Part shown: piece by piece, positions 1 to 7,892 of the stretch
Numbering within the stretch: the stretch's first letter is position 1
Layout: every line of letters starts with the position of its first letter
NCBI RefSeq assembly: GCF_008017415.1
Contig: NZ_VRSV01000002.1
Coordinates: 434,001 to 498,000 of the forward strand
Length of the DNA: 64,000 nucleotides
From: Microbacterium hatanonis
GTDB lineage: Bacteria > Actinomycetota > Actinomycetes > Actinomycetales > Microbacteriaceae
Direction of reading: 5' to 3'
Made by a program: the position numbers and the translations under genes
The notes under the pieces: model-generated
What the model saw: the letters and a program-made list of their open reading frames with translations, nothing else
What the model was told of the DNA's origin: nothing
The model's database searches: none

Positions 1-584
1 GGCGCAACGCCTTCCAGGTTCTGGTCGACATGAAAGATGCAGGGGTCATCGCGAATGACTCGCTGCCGGGCGGCCAAGACGACAACCCGAACGTCGAGTC
101 GGCATTCTTCACGCAGGCCACCGGAGCGATCTTTGACGCCTCGCCGGGCGTCTCGGTAGGCCTCCGCACGAATCCCGAGTTCGAGGACTACTTCTCTATC
201 GGTATCCCCGTCGTCGACGGTGCGCCCCTCGATCCGCGCTCTCCCGGCGTCCCCGGAAAGGGCGCCGTCATCAACCCGAAGGGTGACCACCCGGAGGAAG
301 CGCTCGCGTTCGTGAAGTGGCTGACCGAGCCCGAGCAGCAGTCGGTCTTCGCTGAGGTCGGTCGCATCCTGCCCTCCAACCCTGAGCTACTCGCCAGCGG
401 CACCGTGCCCACCCAGCTCGCAGGATTCGCCGACGGTGTGGAGACGATGCAGACCATGTCCACGACCTTCACGACCGACGTGAAGACAGCGATTGTGGCT
501 GAGGCGCAGCGCCTCGTCTTGGGTGAGGCGGACATCGACGAGGTCCTGGCCAACATCCAGGCCGCTCAGGATCGGTCGGCATGA
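1..584 (+). CDS. Sugar ABC transporter substrate-binding protein, 5'-truncated
   Basis: The window opens inside this gene; the open frame runs from base 3 to the TGA at 582-584, so about 193 C-terminal residues are visible and the signal peptide is missing. The segment has the look of the C-terminal lobe of a family-1 (MalE/UgpB-like) binding protein: a glycine/proline-rich hinge, an INPKG strand, then the helix ALAFVKWLTEPEQQ, typical of these proteins where bound solute closes the lobes. It would capture a sugar outside the membrane and pass it to the two permeases that follow. The stop overlaps the next start (ATGA), so the three genes form one operon. The substrate cannot be read; the neighbouring uronate genes suggest a plant oligosaccharide or uronate. 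Confidence 0.85.
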   Translation, partial: RNAFQVLVDMKDAGVIANDSLPGGQDDNPNVESAFFTQATGAIFDASPGVSVGLRTNPEFEDYFSIGIPVVDGAPLDPRSPGVPGKGAVINPKGDHPEEALAFVKWLTEPEQQSVFAEVGRILPSNPELLASGTVPTQLAGFADGVETMQTMSTTFTTDVKTAIVAEAQRLVLGEADIDEVLANIQAAQDRSA

Positions 585-1516
585 CCTCTCAGCCCGTTTT
601 GGTCCCCACCCCGCGCCTGAAGAGGGCGCGGAGTGGGGGCCGCCCCCTCCGTCAGAACCTGGTTGGGTGGCTCTTCCTGGCACCCGCAATCGCCCTCATC
701 GGTGTCTTCACCATCACGCCGTTCGGCCAAGCCATCTTGCTGAGCTTCCAATCGTGGGATGGCGTCAGCCCCGAGACTCCTTGGGTCGGTTTCGCGAACT
801 ACGAATTCGTCGGAAGTGATCCCATCTTCTGGGCCTCGATGCGCAACGTGCTCTTCTTCGGAGTCGTTGGGTTCTTCCTCGGAAACGCCATCGCGCTGTC
901 GATGGCATTGGCGGTCAACCGCATCACCAAAGGCAAGACCTTCTTCCGAACCGTCTTCTACCTTCCGGGCGTGCTGTCGGTCGTCGTCGTCGGTCTGCTG
1001 TTCTCATTCATCCTCGCCCCCGGATCAGGTGTGCTGAACCGGCTACTCGAGATCTTCGGACTGGGATCGCTCGCACAGAACTGGCTCGGCGAACCGGCTA
1101 TTGCACTTCCGGCGGTGGCCGCGGTATTCATCTGGTTCCACTGGGGCTTCGGGTTCCTGCTGTTCCTAGCCGGTTTGCAGGACGTACCGCAGGAGCTTTA
1201 CGAAGCGGCCGAACTCGACGGCGCGAACGCGTGGACGCGCTTTCGCTACATCACCTGGCCACAACTGGCGCCAGTGACCTCGATTGTGAGCTTGCTGACG
1301 CTTCTCGCGGCGCTACAGATTTTTGGAACAGTCCAGGTGCTCACAAACGGCGGCCCGGGCTACCACACCATGGTCCCCACCCTCGCGATCTTCAACGAAG
1401 CATTCGTGAACTACCGCTACGGAAGCGCGGCCGCCATGTCCGTCATCTTCGGCGGCGCCCTCGTGCTCCTGTCGGTCCTTCAGCTCGCAATCACAGGACG
1501 GAGGTCTCGAGCATGA
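581..1516 (+). CDS. Sugar ABC transporter permease (MalF/UgpA type)
   Basis: A 311-residue integral membrane protein with an N-terminal transmembrane helix near residues 28-50 and further hydrophobic segments. The cytoplasmic EAA loop is clear near residues 206-220 (EAAELDGANAWTRF), the site that docks the ATPase in carbohydrate-uptake (CUT1) permeases. Its ATG overlaps the stop of the binding-protein gene by four bases and its own stop overlaps the next permease start, so the trio is translationally coupled. No ATPase gene follows. In many actinobacteria CUT1 systems share a single MsiK-type ATPase encoded elsewhere, and that is the likely arrangement here (inference). Confidence 0.93.
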   Translation: MTSQPVLVPTPRLKRARSGGRPLRQNLVGWLFLAPAIALIGVFTITPFGQAILLSFQSWDGVSPETPWVGFANYEFVGSDPIFWASMRNVLFFGVVGFFLGNAIALSMALAVNRITKGKTFFRTVFYLPGVLSVVVVGLLFSFILAPGSGVLNRLLEIFGLGSLAQNWLGEPAIALPAVAAVFIWFHWGFGFLLFLAGLQDVPQELYEAAELDGANAWTRFRYITWPQLAPVTSIVSLLTLLAALQIFGTVQVLTNGGPGYHTMVPTLAIFNEAFVNYRYGSAAAMSVIFGGALVLLSVLQLAITGRRSRA

Positions 1517-2400
1517 CCCTCACAGAAGACACCACGACGCTCGCAGACGAGTCTGCACCGGAGCGAAAGGTGCCGCGTCGCCGCCTCCGGCTGGACCAAA
1601 TCGGCCTATACGGCCTGCTGACCGTCGCCGCTCTCAGCGCCTTGCTACCTCTGATCTGGATGATCTCGGGGTCGCTCCAGTCGCTACCCGAGCTTCTCGC
1701 GAACGACAGCTTCCTCCCAGCGGTGCCGCAATGGGGTAACTACATCACGGCGTGGGTAGACGGGGATCTCGGAACCTACCTGCGCAACAGCGTCGTGTAC
1801 ACGGGTTCAGCCGTCGTCGGCATCCTGCTGGTTTCGAGCCTCGCTGGCTACGCACTCGCCCGGCTCGACTTTGCCGGCAAAGGCGTGTTCACCTTCGTCA
1901 TCCTTGCGGTCATGATCATCCCGGCGCCGGCGATGTTCCTGGCCCAGTACAAGCTGCTCATCTCGCTCGGCCTCACCAATAACCCCGTTGGATACATCCT
2001 GATCCTCATCACTTCGGGCATACCGATGTCGACGCTCATCATGCGGAGCTTCTTCGTCAGCCAGCCCCGTGACCTGGAGGAGGCTGCCGCGCTGGACGGT
2101 GCCGGTCCCTTAAGGATCTTCTGGTCCGTCATTCTCCCGCTGGCCAGACCGGGGCTCGCCGCGGTCGCCGTCATCCAGGGACTGGGGGCGTGGAACGAAT
2201 ATCTGATGGCGCTTGCGCTGTTCGACGACAACGCTTTGATGCCCATTCAGCGAGGGCTGACAGCGTTCACCTCGGCCGAGACTCCCCAGCAGCAGATCCT
2301 CCTGGCAGCGACGACGATCTCCATCGTCCCCGTTGTCATTTTCTACCTGATGGCGCAGCGACACATCGTGAAAGGAATCGGAGCCGGGGCCATCAAGTAG
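1513..2400 (+). CDS. Sugar ABC transporter permease (MalG/UgpE type)
   Basis: This 295-residue protein is the second CUT1 permease subunit. The start chosen is the ATG at 1513, which overlaps the previous stop; a longer open frame upstream only shadows the first permease. It has a cytoplasmic basic N-terminus, a first helix near residues 35-57, and the EAA loop EEAAALDGAGPLRIFW with the conserved glycine, followed by SVILPLARPGLAA, all typical of MalG-like subunits. The C-terminus ends in a short basic and glycine-rich tail. It closes the importer operon: the next gene is on the opposite strand and a strong hairpin lies between them. Confidence 0.93.
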   Translation: MTLTEDTTTLADESAPERKVPRRRLRLDQIGLYGLLTVAALSALLPLIWMISGSLQSLPELLANDSFLPAVPQWGNYITAWVDGDLGTYLRNSVVYTGSAVVGILLVSSLAGYALARLDFAGKGVFTFVILAVMIIPAPAMFLAQYKLLISLGLTNNPVGYILILITSGIPMSTLIMRSFFVSQPRDLEEAAALDGAGPLRIFWSVILPLARPGLAAVAVIQGLGAWNEYLMALALFDDNALMPIQRGLTAFTSAETPQQQILLAATTISIVPVVIFYLMAQRHIVKGIGAGAIK

Positions 2401-2481
2401 CGCGATGTGCGCGCTCTCGTGTCATGCCTCAGCGCCTGCCTACCCCGTGAGCTGGCGACGACCTTCGGTATCAGCACAACA

Positions 2482-2518
2482 ACGGAGCCCCGTGACGGTA
2501 AACGTCACGGGGCTCCGT
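2482..2518. terminator. Bidirectional intrinsic terminator
   Basis: Perfect 16-bp inverted repeat ACGGAGCCCCGTGACG (2482-2497) and its complement (2503-2518) around a 5-nt loop. It lies between the convergent sugar-permease operon and the SDR gene. T-rich flanks are weak, as usual in high-GC actinobacteria, but the position and perfect stem make a shared terminator very likely. Confidence 0.85.
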
Positions 2519-2528
2519 CGTTCCGGTA

Positions 2529-3545
2529 CTACTGAACCGACCAGCCACCGTCGGAGGCGAGTACCGCACCGTTAACGTTCACGCCGTCGTCCGAGAGGAG
2601 GAAGGTGATGGAGGCGGCGAGCTGCTCCGCCGTGGCGATGGTAGGAATCATGGCCTGGAAAGGCTGGAGACGTGCCGAGCCTTCCGCGGACATGTGGGGA
2701 GGCATAGGAATCCCGGTCGCCACGCCGCCTGGAGCCACTGCATTCACGCGAAGACCATGCGGCCCGTACATGAACGCTGCGGACTTCGTGAGGCCGATGA
2801 TGCCGTGCTTGGACACCGTGTAGGCGTTGCCAGAGCTGTTCCCGCGGAGCGCGGCCTCACTCGCAACGTTCACAACGGACCCCGTCCCGGCTGCGGTCAT
2901 CACAGGGATCACGGCTCGCAGGACTTTGAACGCCCCGGTGAGGTTGATAGCGATGACCCGATCCCACACCGCGTCGCTGGTTTCGCCCGCGGGGGAGAAG
3001 TCATCGTTGATGCCCGCAACGTTTGCGAGAGCGTCGATGCGCTGGCCGGCGGCGGCGACAATAGCGTCGACGTCCTCCTGAGAGGTGATGTCGGCCCGGA
3101 CCACGACGATGTCTGAGGAGGGGTGAGTTGCCTTGAAGTCGTCTAGACGCTCCTGGGATACATCGACGGCAATGACACGGCCCCCTTCCCGGGCGATGCG
3201 CGACGCCGTCGCGCGACCGATGCCGGATGCAGCCCCGGTCACTACGACCGTCTTGCCCGTGAAGCGGCCGGGTGTGGTCTGCTCAGTCCATCCGGACGTC
3301 GATTCGCTAGACGCGGGAACGACGCCGTCGTTGGCAGCGAGAACAAGGTCATCGACAACCGACTGCGGCATCTGGCCGCCACTCGCTGCGACAAGCTGCT
3401 GAAGGGGGAGGCCGCGCATGGGGGCGAGCATCTCCTCCCTCGCACCCGACTGAGCTAGCAGCTCACGAACGAGAGGTCCTCCCTTGGGGTGGTCGAGCCA
3501 CTCGCCGATAGTCGAGGACGCGGTGAGGGATGTGTTATCTGTCAT
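2529..3545 (-). CDS. SDR-family oxidoreductase with an N-terminal extension
   Basis: This 338-residue protein has a classical short-chain dehydrogenase/reductase domain starting near residue 95: cofactor motif TGAASGIG (103-110), NVAG in place of NNAG (175-178), catalytic S229, Y242 and K246 (YTVSK), and a C-terminal SDDGVNVNG segment. It should oxidise or reduce a hydroxyl/keto group with NAD(P)H. The first 90 residues are not part of the SDR fold: they form a helical module (STIGEWLDHP, PLQQLVAASGG, then MPQSVVDDLV) that I associate with short modules on actinobacterial sugar-degrading enzymes. The gene lies 36 nt downstream of manD on the same strand and probably acts on a uronate-derived sugar acid. 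The exact substrate is unknown. Confidence 0.85.
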   Translation of the reverse strand: MTDNTSLTASSTIGEWLDHPKGGPLVRELLAQSGAREEMLAPMRGLPLQQLVAASGGQMPQSVVDDLVLAANDGVVPASSESTSGWTEQTTPGRFTGKTVVVTGAASGIGRATASRIAREGGRVIAVDVSQERLDDFKATHPSSDIVVVRADITSQEDVDAIVAAAGQRIDALANVAGINDDFSPAGETSDAVWDRVIAINLTGAFKVLRAVIPVMTAAGTGSVVNVASEAALRGNSSGNAYTVSKHGIIGLTKSAAFMYGPHGLRVNAVAPGGVATGIPMPPHMSAEGSARLQPFQAMIPTIATAEQLAASITFLLSDDGVNVNGAVLASDGGWSVQ

Positions 3546-3581
3546 GGGTAGACACCATTTCTATCGAGGCTCGCCGGCCGC

Positions 3582-4820
3582 TCACCAGTCGTGGACGGTG
3601 CCATCGGCCAAACGGTTGTACGGGAGGTACGCGCGGATGTACGGGTAGTTGCCTGCCTCATCCACATCGAGCTCGACGCCAAGGCCAGGCTTGTCTCCCG
3701 GGTGAAGGAAGCCGTCGTTCCAGGTGTAGGACTGCTCGAACACCGCGTCGGTCTTCTCGCCGTGCTTCATGTACTCCTGGATGCCGAAGTTGTGAATGGA
3801 CAGGCCCAGATGCATCGCCGCGGCCATTCCGACAGGGGAGATGTCAGTGGGTCCGTGCATGCCGGACTTGATCTGGTACTGCGAGGCGTAGTCGAGCACC
3901 TTCTTCAGGTGTGTGATGCCGCCGGTGTGCGTCACCGCCGACCGGACGTAGTCGATGAGCTGCTCGCGGACGATCTGCTGGTAGTCCCAGACGGTGTTGA
4001 AGATCTCGCCGATGGCGAGGGGCGTCGTAGTGTGCTGGCGCACGAGCCGCAGAGCCTCCTGATTCTCCGCGGGCGTGCAGTCTTCGAGCCAGAACAAGTC
4101 GTAAGGCTCGAGCGACTTGCCGAGTTGCGCGGCCTGAATGGGTGTCATCCGGTGATGCCCGTCGTGCAGCAGCGGCACCTCGGGGCCGAACTCGTTGCGC
4201 ACGGCCTCGAAGACGGTCGGGATGTGGCGCAGGTAGCTGCGCGTGTCCCAGTCCTCTTCGTTGGGTAGTCCGCCGCGCTGCGCTGGTTCGTGGTCGTACC
4301 GAACGCCCGAGTTCTCTTCGTACGTTGCGTTGGAGGCGATCCCATAGATCGACTTGAGTCCCGGAACCGCCGACTGGATGCGGATCGCTCGATACCCCTG
4401 CGCCTGATGCTCACGGACGCTGTCGAACAGCTCTTCGTTGTCTCGGCCCGAGGCATGTCCGTACGCCAGAAGTCCGTTGCGCGAAGCACCTCCAAGCAGC
4501 TCGTATACCGGCATTCCTGCCGCCTTGCCCTTGATGTCCCAGAGCGCCATGTCGACTGCGGCAATGGCAGCCATCGTCACCGGCCCGCGACGCCAGTAGG
4601 CGCTGCGGTAGAGGAACTGCCAGGTGTCCTCGATGCGCCGTGCGTCGCGACCGAGCAATAGGGGTACGACGTGCTCGCTGAGGTAGGCAACAACGGCCAT
4701 CTCGCGGCCGTTAAGCGTTGCGTCACCGAGGCCCGTGAGGCCGTCGGCGGTCGTGAGCTTGAGTGTCACGAAGTTGCGGTCGGGACTGGTGACGATGACT
4801 TCTGCTTTATCGATTCGCAT
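3582..4820 (-). CDS. manD: D-mannonate dehydratase (enolase superfamily)
   Basis: A 412-residue enolase-superfamily protein close to RspA/ManD, which dehydrates D-mannonate to 2-keto-3-deoxy-D-gluconate. Residues matching the ManD active site are visible: D220 and H222 in [10 protein letters not shown], metal ligands E246 (WLEDCTP) and E272 (IGEIFN), and H322 in MHGPTD. A YGHASG segment lies near residue 120. The family contains both efficient mannonate dehydratases and poorly active members. Here the context (uxaC and uxuB divergently transcribed, beta-glucuronidase nearby) argues for the efficient type. The gene is the first of a leftward operon with the SDR; GGAAAG lies upstream of the ATG, and operator 1 overlaps the expected promoter. 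Confidence 0.9.
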   Translation of the reverse strand: MRIDKAEVIVTSPDRNFVTLKLTTADGLTGLGDATLNGREMAVVAYLSEHVVPLLLGRDARRIEDTWQFLYRSAYWRRGPVTMAAIAAVDMALWDIKGKAAGMPVYELLGGASRNGLLAYGHASGRDNEELFDSVREHQAQGYRAIRIQSAVPGLKSIYGIASNATYEENSGVRYDHEPAQRGGLPNEEDWDTRSYLRHIPTVFEAVRNEFGPEVPLLHDGHHRMTPIQAAQLGKSLEPYDLFWLEDCTPAENQEALRLVRQHTTTPLAIGEIFNTVWDYQQIVREQLIDYVRSAVTHTGGITHLKKVLDYASQYQIKSGMHGPTDISPVGMAAAMHLGLSIHNFGIQEYMKHGEKTDAVFEQSYTWNDGFLHPGDKPGLGVELDVDEAGNYPYIRAYLPYNRLADGTVHDW

Positions 4821-4913
4821 TCGGCGGTCTTTCCGGTCGGGGCCCGCCGGACCGCCACTCTTTGCGCAGGCGACGTCGCGGGCTATCTAAGTGAAACAGA
4901 ATGGCCCGGGTTC

Positions 4914-4929
4914 TGGCAAGCGGTTGCGC
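4914..4929. promoter_or_regulatory. LacI-type operator 1 at the manD promoter
   Basis: TGGCAAGCGGTTGCGC matches the palindrome shared by six sites here (perfect form TGGCAATCGATTGCCA at 18803). Read leftward, its end supplies a -35-like TTGCCA (4914-4919). A TTCACT -10-like element sits 18 nt further on at 4890-4895, before manD. The likely binder is the LacI protein encoded at 22155-23237 (inference). Confidence 0.75.
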
Positions 4930-4969
4930 ACCCTTCGGTCGGGAGTGTCGCGGCGCCAGCTACGCGAAC

Positions 4970-5009
4970 GTGCAACCGATTGACAAGACGAACCTGATGC
5001 GCCCAGAAT
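4970..5009 (+). promoter_or_regulatory. LacI-type operator 2 and uxaC promoter
   Basis: The operator GTGCAACCGATTGACA occupies 4970-4985. Its right half supplies a perfect -35, TTGACA, at 4980-4985. An 18-nt spacer leads to CAGAAT (5004-5009), six bases before the uxaC ATG at 5016, so the transcript is probably leaderless. Operators 1 and 2 are 56 bp apart centre to centre, a spacing that would allow looping or joint control of the divergent promoters. Confidence 0.72.
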
Positions 5010-5015
5010 GGCGCA

Positions 5016-6410
5016 ATGCCTTTGCCACGACGTCGTGACCCGGATCGACTGCTGCCCGCCGATCCCCGCACACGCGACATCGCGCGAGACCTCTATCGCT
5101 CCGTCTCCGACGCGCCCATCATCTCGCCCCACGGACATGTCCCGGTCGAATGGCTTCGGGATGACACCCCGTTTTCGGATCCTGCCGATCTGCTCGTCAC
5201 TCACGACCACTACGTCACTCGGCTACTGCACGCGGCAGGTGTCGATTATGCGGACCTCGGTCTGGGCGGGCACGCTGCAGACCCTCGCGACGTGTGGCGG
5301 ATTCTCGCCTCTCACTGGCATCTCTTCACGGGTACCGCGTCGGGCTACTGGCTGGAGGAGGAGTTCGCGGAGATCCTGGGCGTAGAAGGCGCGTTCGGCC
5401 CCGATACCGCCGACCATTTCTTCGACGTGATCTCGGAACGACTCGCCTCGCCGGAGTACCGACCGCGGGCGCTGTTTGAGAAATTCGGCATCGAGGTGCT
5501 GGCCACAACCGACGACCCGCTCGATGACCTGTCGGCTCACGCATCGCTGCGTGACGTGTTACCCGGTCGCGTGTTGCCAACCTTCCGGCCAGACAAGTAC
5601 CTGGACCCCGATGCTGAATTGTTCGCCTCGAACATCGAGGCGCTTCTAGGGGCCACGGCTCAGCCCACGTCATTCGCTGGATATCTGCGTGCGCTCAAGG
5701 AGCGCAGGGCGCATTTCATCGCTAACGGGGCGGTATCCGCAGACCACGGCGTCCAACAACCTGAGACCGCCGACATCGACCCCCTCGAAGCGAGCAGGCT
5801 TTTTGATGCGGTGGTGGAGGGCTCGGCATCTGTTGCGGGGAAGGCTGCTTTCCGCGCCCACATGCTTCTTCAGATGGCCCGCATGAGCGTCGACGACGGG
5901 CTCGTCATGACAGTGCACGCGGGAGTCTTCCGCAATCACAACTCTCAAACGAAGCGGGCGTTTGGCTCCGACACCGGTCACGACCTCCCGGTGCCTACGG
6001 ACTTCGTGCGCGGACTTCGCCCGCTGCTCGAGCGCTACGGGTTGGAGCGCAACTTTCATCTCGTGCTGTTCGCGGTCGACGAAACCGTCTACTCGCGGGA
6101 GATTGCACCGCTCGCAGGCTTTTACCCGTCGGTATTCATCGGGGCACCATGGTGGTTCCTCGACGCGCCCGACGCAATGGCGCGCTTCCGCTCTGCCGTC
6201 ACCGAGACCGCCGGCTTCTCCCGCTCGTCAGGGTTCATCGATGACACCCGCGCCTTCCTCTCGATTCCCGCACGGCACGACACAGCACGGAGAGCAGACG
6301 CCGCATTCTTGGCTCGGTTTGTTGCCGAAGGTCGTATCCAGTCGCGGGACGCAGAACGTGTCATCGCAGACTCCGTCTCCGGTCAGCCGCGGCGGGTGTT
6401 CAAACTATGA
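5016..6410 (+). CDS. uxaC: Glucuronate isomerase (uronate isomerase)
   Basis: A 464-residue member of the amidohydrolase-like uronate isomerase family, close to the E. coli length. It converts D-glucuronate to D-fructuronate (or galacturonate to tagaturonate). The N-terminal metal motif SPHGHVP (H39, H41) is present, as are the GYWLEEEFAEILG region, the TTDDP motif near residue 169, and VHAGVFRNHNS in the second half. The ATG at 5016 has no Shine-Dalgarno sequence but lies right after a -10-like hexamer, fitting a leaderless mRNA. Its stop overlaps the uxuB start by four bases. Control by the LacI-type repressor is expected from operator 2. Confidence 0.94.
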   Translation: MPLPRRRDPDRLLPADPRTRDIARDLYRSVSDAPIISPHGHVPVEWLRDDTPFSDPADLLVTHDHYVTRLLHAAGVDYADLGLGGHAADPRDVWRILASHWHLFTGTASGYWLEEEFAEILGVEGAFGPDTADHFFDVISERLASPEYRPRALFEKFGIEVLATTDDPLDDLSAHASLRDVLPGRVLPTFRPDKYLDPDAELFASNIEALLGATAQPTSFAGYLRALKERRAHFIANGAVSADHGVQQPETADIDPLEASRLFDAVVEGSASVAGKAAFRAHMLLQMARMSVDDGLVMTVHAGVFRNHNSQTKRAFGSDTGHDLPVPTDFVRGLRPLLERYGLERNFHLVLFAVDETVYSREIAPLAGFYPSVFIGAPWWFLDAPDAMARFRSAVTETAGFSRSSGFIDDTRAFLSIPARHDTARRADAAFLARFVAEGRIQSRDAERVIADSVSGQPRRVFKL

Positions 6411-7774
6411 CCTCCCCATCACTTCGGCGGTCAGCTAAGGCGCCAACCGTCCGGATTGTTCACCTGGGCCTTGGAGCCTTCAGCCGCTCTCACACTGCCT
6501 GGTACACCCAGCGAAGTGTGGACGGGGCCGACTGGGGCATCGCTGCTTACACCGGCCGCAGTAGAAACCTGCCGGACCGTCTCAATGCCCAATTTGGCGT
6601 CTACACGCTGGTCGAACGTGACAGCGACGGCGACCGCCCCAGCGTCGTCTCAAGCGTCGTGCGAGCGCATCCGGGGGATGATCTCCCCGCGCTCATGCAT
6701 GACCTCGCTGCACCGGACACGGCGGTTGTGACACTCACAATCACCGAGGTGGGTTATCGACTGACGCCGAGTGACGAGCCGGATCTCGACGACCCGTCTG
6801 TGCGGGCGGACATCGCCGGTCTGAGCGCCATAGCGACTGGCGACCTCGCGCTCGCGGACGCGCGCCCGACAACAGCAATGGGGCGTCTCCTTCTCGGCTT
6901 CGAGGCTCGACGGCGTGCTGGAGGTGGTCCACTTGCCGTGCTCTCGTGCGACAACCTGCCCGACAACGGAGGCCGCCTCCGACGTGGCATGAGCTCATGG
7001 GCCCGCAATACTGCGCCCGAACTCCATCGGTGGATCATGGCGAACGTAGCATTCGCTTCGAGCTCAGTTGACCGAATAACACCTCGCATCTCCGATGCCG
7101 AAGAAGATGCATTGCGGGTGCGGTTCGATGACCTTGCTCCAGTAGTCGCAGAGCCCTTCAGCGACTGGGTCATCAGCGGGGAGTTTCCGGCCGGCCGTCC
7201 CGATTGGGAGAGTGCCGGCGCCCGTTTTGTCGACGAACTTGAGCCGTGGGAAGCGCGAAAGCTCTGGCTGCTCAACGGTGCGCACACGCTACTTGCTTGC
7301 CAGGGACTTCGGCGCGGGCACGCGACCGTGGCCGACGCCATCGCCGATCCCGCATGCCGCGCAGCAGTCGACGCGCTCTGGGACGAGGCCGAGTCCGCTC
7401 TCCCAGACGGCCTCGATATACCGGCCTACCGTGACGCACTACTCAGCCGGTTCGAGAACCCTCGCATTGAACACCGCCTAGAACAGATTGCTCGTGACAC
7501 GACCACGAAGGTCCGTCTGCGCATCGCGCCAGTGGCGGAGCGAGAACGATCCCTAGACCGGAGTGCGGCGGCCTGCGCGTTCGCCTTCGCTTGTTGGATA
7601 TTCGCGACCGAAGCCGGAATGCTCCCTTCCGAGGAGCGTCCGACGGAGGCCCGGCCCACCAAGGACTGGGTGGGCGCCGTGAGTCCTGCGCTCGCAGACG
7701 ATGCGGACTTCGTCCACGAGGTTGAGCGGGCGGTCCACACCCTGGCAAATAACGAAACGGCCACGGTGGTCTAG
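6407..7774 (+). CDS. uxuB: D-fructuronate reductase (mannitol dehydrogenase family)
   Basis: This 455-residue protein belongs to the long-chain mannitol dehydrogenase/mannonate oxidoreductase family. It carries the N-terminal nucleotide-binding segment VHLGLGAFSRSH, a DNLPDNG motif in the middle, and the catalytic KLWLLNGAHT stretch containing the conserved Lys and Asn-x-x-His. It reduces D-fructuronate to D-mannonate with NADH, the step between UxaC upstream and ManD on the other strand. The gene is coupled to uxaC by an ATGA overlap. Tagaturonate reductase (UxaB) is the close alternative, but ManD and the beta-glucuronidase point to the glucuronate branch. Confidence 0.9.
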   Translation: MTSPSLRRSAKAPTVRIVHLGLGAFSRSHTAWYTQRSVDGADWGIAAYTGRSRNLPDRLNAQFGVYTLVERDSDGDRPSVVSSVVRAHPGDDLPALMHDLAAPDTAVVTLTITEVGYRLTPSDEPDLDDPSVRADIAGLSAIATGDLALADARPTTAMGRLLLGFEARRRAGGGPLAVLSCDNLPDNGGRLRRGMSSWARNTAPELHRWIMANVAFASSSVDRITPRISDAEEDALRVRFDDLAPVVAEPFSDWVISGEFPAGRPDWESAGARFVDELEPWEARKLWLLNGAHTLLACQGLRRGHATVADAIADPACRAAVDALWDEAESALPDGLDIPAYRDALLSRFENPRIEHRLEQIARDTTTKVRLRIAPVAERERSLDRSAAACAFAFACWIFATEAGMLPSEERPTEARPTKDWVGAVSPALADDADFVHEVERAVHTLANNETATVV

Positions 7775-7779
7775 AAGTT

Positions 7780-7818
7780 TGGCAATCGGTTGTCATTCGA
7801 CCGGTGTCCTGCTTTACT
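7780..7818 (+). promoter_or_regulatory. LacI-type operator 3 with embedded promoter
   Basis: Operator TGGCAATCGGTTGTCA (7780-7795) ends in TTGTCA (7790-7795), which serves as -35. After a 17-nt spacer comes TTTACT (7813-7818) as -10. The arrangement matches the uidA promoter base for base in spacing. It drives the Dpp-type importer operon starting at 7893. Confidence 0.8.
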
Positions 7819-7845
7819 GCTCTCAGCGGCGGTTCCCGACCACAA

Positions 7846-7861
7846 ATGCAAGCGGTTGCCC
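7846..7861. promoter_or_regulatory. LacI-type operator 4, downstream of the promoter
   Basis: ATGCAAGCGGTTGCCC is a second copy of the operator, 66 bp (centre to centre) beyond operator 3 and between the promoter and the start codon at 7893. A repressor bound here could block elongation or form a loop with operator 3. It is a weaker match than operators 3, 5 and 6. Confidence 0.65.
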
Positions 7862-7892
7862 GCCACCTCATCATCCAAAGGAGTATGAATCG

